Both the position numbers and the translations under genes were made by a program. The notes below the pieces were generated by a model, which was given only the letters and a program-made list of their open reading frames with translations, made no database searches and had not been told where the DNA came from. A DNA stretch of 64,000 nucleotides from HGM04593 sp045654645 (GTDB lineage: Bacteria; Bacteroidota; Bacteroidia; Bacteroidales; Bacteroidaceae). Below, in pieces: positions 63,304-64,000 of this stretch. The DNA lies in assembly GCA_045654645.1 (NCBI GenBank), contig JAZONR010000063.1, positions 1-64,000 of the forward strand, written 5' to 3'. Position 1 is the first letter of the stretch; each line of letters starts with the position of its first letter.

Positions 63304-64000
63304 TCAAATGGACTCTGAAGCACGCGACTTGCGGAACTCACTTGGAGTCATTCCTGTGAGACGCTTGTAGTAACGTGTAAAATAGGACTGACTGGGGAAA
63401 TTATACTCATCGGCAAGCTCCTGAACGCTTTTTGAAGTATAGGATAGCTCGAATTTAAGCCTTGCCATTACTGTGGAGTCGATGATATCCTTGGCCGAAT
63501 GGGAGGAGACATCGTTGCAGATTTCATTCAGATAGCCGCTGCTTATTCCAAGTTCGTTGGCATAGAAGAGCACTTCGCGCGAGAGGGAGTGGGACTTTAG
63601 AAGGTTTTGTATGAAGCTGCGGAAGAGTTCTTTCTTGCGGGGGGCATACTCGAGATGCTCGTTGTTTGCCTGACCGTACTTGCGCAGATAATCTTGCTGG
63701 GCAAGGAAAAGCGAGGCAAGCTGTTTCTCGGCGATTTTGTCAAAAACATCATCATCAACCATAAGACGGGCCTTTTCAAGAACGTCGAGCACTTGCTCAA
63801 CGTATTCAAGGTATTCGTCTCTGAGGTAGGTAACGGGATTTTGTTTCACATACTCATAGCGTGGTATGTTGATATCGTGCAGCAACGGAGTAAACAAAAA
63901 TGCCGGCATAACAAGCGTGGTGCAACAGAAATCATCGGTGCACTTTTTCATTGCTATAATATCGAGAGGGGTTACAATGAGAAAACTATTCTTTGAAAGA
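63304..64000 (-). CDS. AraC-family transcriptional regulator (5' end cut by window)
   Basis: The frame stays open through base 64000, so the start is outside; the first ATG inside, at 63951, is probably internal because the residues before it (FLIVTPLDIIAM) fit a cupin-type N-terminal domain. The C-terminal AraC DNA-binding domain is complete (about the last 100 residues): SGYLNEICNDVSS, SVQELADEYNFPSQSYFTRYYKRLTGMTPSEFRKS. The regulated gene is unknown. Confidence 0.88.
   Translation of the reverse strand, partial: LSKNSFLIVTPLDIIAMKKCTDDFCCTTLVMPAFLFTPLLHDINIPRYEYVKQNPVTYLRDEYLEYVEQVLDVLEKARLMVDDDVFDKIAEKQLASLFLAQQDYLRKYGQANNEHLEYAPRKKELFRSFIQNLLKSHSLSREVLFYANELGISSGYLNEICNDVSSHSAKDIIDSTVMARLKFELSYTSKSVQELADEYNFPSQSYFTRYYKRLTGMTPSEFRKSRASESI

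Overview
The window is chromosomal DNA from a member of the order Bacteroidales; I cannot settle the family or genus. The evidence is Bacteroidota-type promoters (TAnnTTTG at -7 with TTG about 19 bases upstream), few Shine-Dalgarno sites, SusD-free but typical core genes (fused LpxC/FabZ, a group B-like [FeFe]-hydrogenase, split glycine dehydrogenase, DUF5723 and PEGA/BspA-type proteins), and a phoH-purC-menG-aroE block. No rRNA, tRNA, CRISPR array, insertion sequence or phage was seen.

Layout. 1-4.5 kb: two tandem PEGA-domain surface proteins, the first cut by the window edge and ending in Sel1 repeats, the second ending in three tandem C-type-lectin-like modules. 4.9-9.1 kb: hydE-hydG facing away from an [FeFe]-hydrogenase. 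9.1-12.6 kb: phoH, purC, menG, aroE. 12.6-20.6 kb (minus strand): envelope proteins, a transglutaminase/leucine-rich lipoprotein and a RelA/SpoT homologue. 20.8-26.9 kb (plus): pheS, a histidine phosphatase, nth, pgk and a TPR protein. 27.3-28.5 kb: a Fic protein with its own operator array. 28.5-31.9 kb: an aspartate-alanine exchanger and aspartate 4-decarboxylase, which together can generate proton motive force. 32.0-45.5 kb (minus): an accessory-looking cluster of envelope and small proteins headed by a transmembrane Ser/Thr kinase, an OmpA-domain protein and a TerB-like protein. 46.3-51.8 kb (minus): lplA-gcvT-gcvH-gcvPA-gcvPB, the glycine cleavage system with its lipoate ligase. 52-53.6 kb: a peptide transporter. 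54.2-62.3 kb (plus): purM, prfA, pyrF, lpxD, lpxC/fabZ, lpxA, a pRiA4b ORF-3-like gene and miaA. 62.3-64 kb: a radical SAM protein and an AraC regulator cut by the right edge.

Most notable. (1) The second PEGA gene carries three 114-base segments whose differences have the signature of a diversity-generating retroelement: in 16 of 17 hypervariable codon columns the first two bases change freely while the third base is the same pyrimidine in all three copies, as expected from adenine mutagenesis of AAY template codons. Two of the segments are internal, which would be unusual. The reverse transcriptase and template are not in the window. (2) The OmpA/TerB cluster is preceded by a leader in which a U7-tailed terminator and a long competing stem share one strand, which looks like a conditional terminator or an independent structured RNA. 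(3) The same cluster holds a family of three small paralogous proteins, two DUF4230 proteins and a voltage-sensor channel that lacks the potassium selectivity signature.
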